A DNA stretch of 64,000 nucleotides from Epithemia pelagica (taxonomy: Eukaryota > Bacillariophyta > Bacillariophyceae > Surirellales > Surirellaceae). Where the stretch lies: positions 2,728,001-2,792,000 of the forward strand of contig OX337238.1 in assembly GCA_946965045.2 (NCBI GenBank), read 5' to 3'. Shown here one piece after another: positions 62,708 through 64,000 of this stretch. Numbering within the stretch: the stretch's first letter is position 1; each line of letters opens with the position of its first letter. Below the pieces are notes generated by a model that made no database searches, had not been told where the DNA came from, and saw only the letters and a program-made list of their open reading frames with translations. The position numbers and the translations under genes were made by a program.

Positions 62708-62883
62708 CGAGCATGACGACACTGTGGGTCCAGGCCTGCCACAAGTTGTAAAAGGCGACATCCTCATCCTGATTGGGCTCCACCACTGCCTCGGCAGAAC
62801 CCTGCGAGGTGCATGTCATGGTAGATTCAACACATACACCAACAGAGAAATGATGAGGATGCGCGTGTTGGGTGGAAGGAACC

Positions 62884-63456
62884 AGGGTGTGGAAGTTGAA
62901 CTTGGCCATTTTCCAATTTCCAAATATTTTTACCAAAAAAGTTGCATTTTCACCATTTTTAGTTCATTTCCCCCCCTTTTTTTACCAACTTCGTGTCTAT
63001 AATTCATTCGCAACGAATATTTCTATGACTTTTCGTCGATAAATTGCAACTTTACATTCAGCATAATTTCCCTAAGTTGCATTCAATTTCCTCGCAATTC
63101 TCCTCTGACTTACTATCAAAAGTCTATTCTCATAGTCATCGGTTCCAACTTTTCTGTACAAATCTATTTCCAATTTTCTTTGTTCTCTCCTACCAGCCTA
63201 CAATATACTCCAGTCAATTACTTCCTAACACACACTAAGATCACTTCTTTCGTTCCACATGTTGCTTGATATTCCTCTCGCCTCTCGACATGTTTCGCCA
63301 CTCATCACTCATTCAAGACATGAATGAAGTGACCAGTGACCAGTGACCATCAGTTGCCAGTTTCCAGTCTGTATAGAAAAGAGGTGCTTCCCACTCCCAA
63401 CTCACCAACTGTTTTGCATATTCGAGACTCCAGAGACCTTCTCACTTCTCACCCAC
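62884..63456. other. AT-rich DNA beyond the X-2' homology break
   Basis: Matching with the other X upstream regions stops after GGAAGGAACC at 62883. The following 570 bp are AT- and pyrimidine-rich (TTTTTACC, CCCCCCCTTTTTTT near 62971) and unlike any other part of the window. It has the look of a promoter/5' UTR for the gene at 63457, or an element end. GACCAGTGACCAGTGACCAT at about 63330 is a short direct repeat. Confidence 0.5.
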
Positions 63457-64000
63457 ATGTCTCAGGGTCTCTTGGGGCTTGTCATAACGAGTATCAATAA
63501 TTCACCGGCTGTTTCAACTCTTTCTCCTCCAACCATTGCAATGTCCCCGCCCCCTACCAACACAAGAGGACAATCTCGCCGAGCTTCTGTTTCATCTTTG
63601 GAATCATCAGTTCCCAACAACCGTGCAACTAACAACAACACCAATCCATCAGACAACGTGAATCTCAATATGAACAACGAAAACAACGACAACGATAACG
63701 AAGACGATGAATCTGTTTCTCCCGAACGAAGAGAAGAAATAAAACTTGAAAAGTCGTTCATTTCGTTCCAATCTATTGCAAGATCAAAACAATTTCGTAA
63801 TTTCTACAGATCTTTTTGGGGCACGGTTCGATACATTGACTACAAGAAGCTGTCGACACACAAAGGCAAGATTTCCGAGGACAGTCTTTTGAGAATGGAG
63901 GGTCTCCTTCGCTGTTTTGACATGTTAGAACAGGCCTCCGAAGATGACATACGTGAAAACGACACTTATAAGTCCATTAACAAGAGGATGGTTGTCTGCC
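63457..64000 (+). CDS. Start of an unrecognised gene (runs off the window)
   Basis: The frame is open from the ATG at 63457 to the edge, 181 codons, starting MSQGLLGLVITSINNSPAVS. Residues 20-90 are Ser/Pro/Asn-rich and then acidic (NNENNDNDNEDDE). From about residue 95 it becomes a charged, globular-looking sequence (FISFQSIARSKQFRNFYRSF, then VRYIDYKKLSTHKGKISEDS, LLRMEGLLRCFDMLEQASED). I recognise no domain. It is richer in AAC/AAT and A-ended codons than the SIT or AdhE genes, which together with the homology break suggests a different origin, possibly a mobile-element protein. Confidence 0.6.
   Translation, partial: MSQGLLGLVITSINNSPAVSTLSPPTIAMSPPPTNTRGQSRRASVSSLESSVPNNRATNNNTNPSDNVNLNMNNENNDNDNEDDESVSPERREEIKLEKSFISFQSIARSKQFRNFYRSFWGTVRYIDYKKLSTHKGKISEDSLLRMEGLLRCFDMLEQASEDDIRENDTYKSINKRMVVC

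Larger units (their letters stand above)
60502..62819 (-). pseudogene. X-2': family X chimera with expanded poly-Gln
   Basis: The 3' part (60502 to about 62200) is nearly identical to X-2 and shares its TGA after GETTTH. The 5' part, from the ATG at 62819 to about 62270, is instead X-1'-like (MTCTSQGSAEAVVEPNQDED, RVQLIWRSS, CNVCHGRWWSCSSS), so the gene is a recombinant. Further lesions are an 11-bp deletion after NQWQ (near 62628) that shifts the frame, and a 40-bp tandem duplication at 61444-61523. Poly-Gln near the N-terminus has grown to about 17 residues against 5-7 in the other copies. It cannot make a full-length X protein. Confidence 0.78.
51514..62883. repeat. 11-kb segmental duplication, block A'
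   Basis: This is the second copy of 23645-35390: AdhE 3' fragment, coiled-coil gene, X-1', Kelch-9, Kelch-10, X-2'. The left edge falls inside an AdhE codon run (GCAGCAATTCAAACC here, GTCAGCAATTCTAACC in block A), directly after the Kelch-8 flank. The right edge is at 62883 in the X-2' upstream region. Confidence 0.92.

Noticed and set aside
25636-62819. Retrotransposition or an active transposon as the carrier of the Kelch/X units
   Set aside because: No reverse transcriptase, integrase, transposase or terminal repeats are visible within the units, and promoters and intergenic regions are copied along with the genes, which fits segmental duplication and unequal exchange better.
1-64000. CRISPR arrays, bacterial operons, rRNA
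   Set aside because: No spaced short palindromic repeats, no Shine-Dalgarno/operon layout and no rRNA-like sequence were seen; introns and gene families are eukaryotic.
1-64000. tRNA or other structured RNA genes
   Set aside because: I found no cloverleaf-like segment or B-box context convincing enough to report; a covariance-model scan would be decisive.

Overview
This is nuclear DNA from a diatom, probably a pennate one. The best evidence is a complete silicon transporter (SIT) at 4005-5708, which has both EGxQ/GRQ motif pairs. Short GT-AG introns, a bifunctional aldehyde/alcohol dehydrogenase (AdhE), an alpha-kinase with a von Willebrand A domain, an arrestin-like relic and an uncharacterised CxxC-domain protein of a type I associate with diatoms fit the same picture. 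I cannot name the species.

Left third (1-25 kb), mostly different genes. It holds the CxxC-domain protein (1496-3130, minus), the SIT gene, a 296-bp tandem duplication starting 9 bp after the SIT stop, a one-intron type II membrane sulfotransferase-like gene (6485-8327), and a truncated AdhE alcohol-dehydrogenase half (8694-9495, minus) that abuts a vWA/alpha-kinase gene (9503-12040). Next come Kelch-1 (13260-14465), a frameshifted arrestin-like pseudogene (14973-16940), a seven-span membrane protein (17334-18161, minus), an AdhE scrap near 18.5 kb, Kelch-2, and a five-exon AdhE gene (21176-24696) that carries one in-frame stop.

Right two thirds (25-62.9 kb), an array of repeated units. Each core unit is a divergent pair. 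On the minus strand is a member of an unrecognised family, called family X here; its members are long, rich in Ser, Gln, Asn and Asp, and carry tandem acidic ECIVFDSDEE repeats. On the plus strand is a roughly 400-aa Kelch beta-propeller gene. The shared intergenic region is 1.4-2.5 kb. Units start at about 25.6, 33.2, 38.1, 42.8, 53.1 and 60.5 kb. There are ten Kelch copies in the window (eight intact frames, two broken) and six X copies (two intact, four broken). An 11-kb block (23.6-35.4 kb) recurs at 51.5-62.9 kb. Its Kelch genes are about 99% identical at the protein level, while its flanks are more diverged and mosaic. Segments of Kelch, X, AdhE, alpha-kinase and spacer DNA have been copied and exchanged between units.

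Right edge. Family homology stops at 62883. The remaining 1.1 kb is AT-richer, unrelated to the rest, and contains the start of an unrecognised gene that runs off the window (63457 onward).

The strongest candidate for an undescribed system is the repeated Kelch/family X divergent pair. Its products look like a rapidly diversifying beta-propeller set and a low-complexity, in some copies membrane-anchored, partner set. The functional link between them is inferred only from repeated co-duplication. All homology calls were made by eye.
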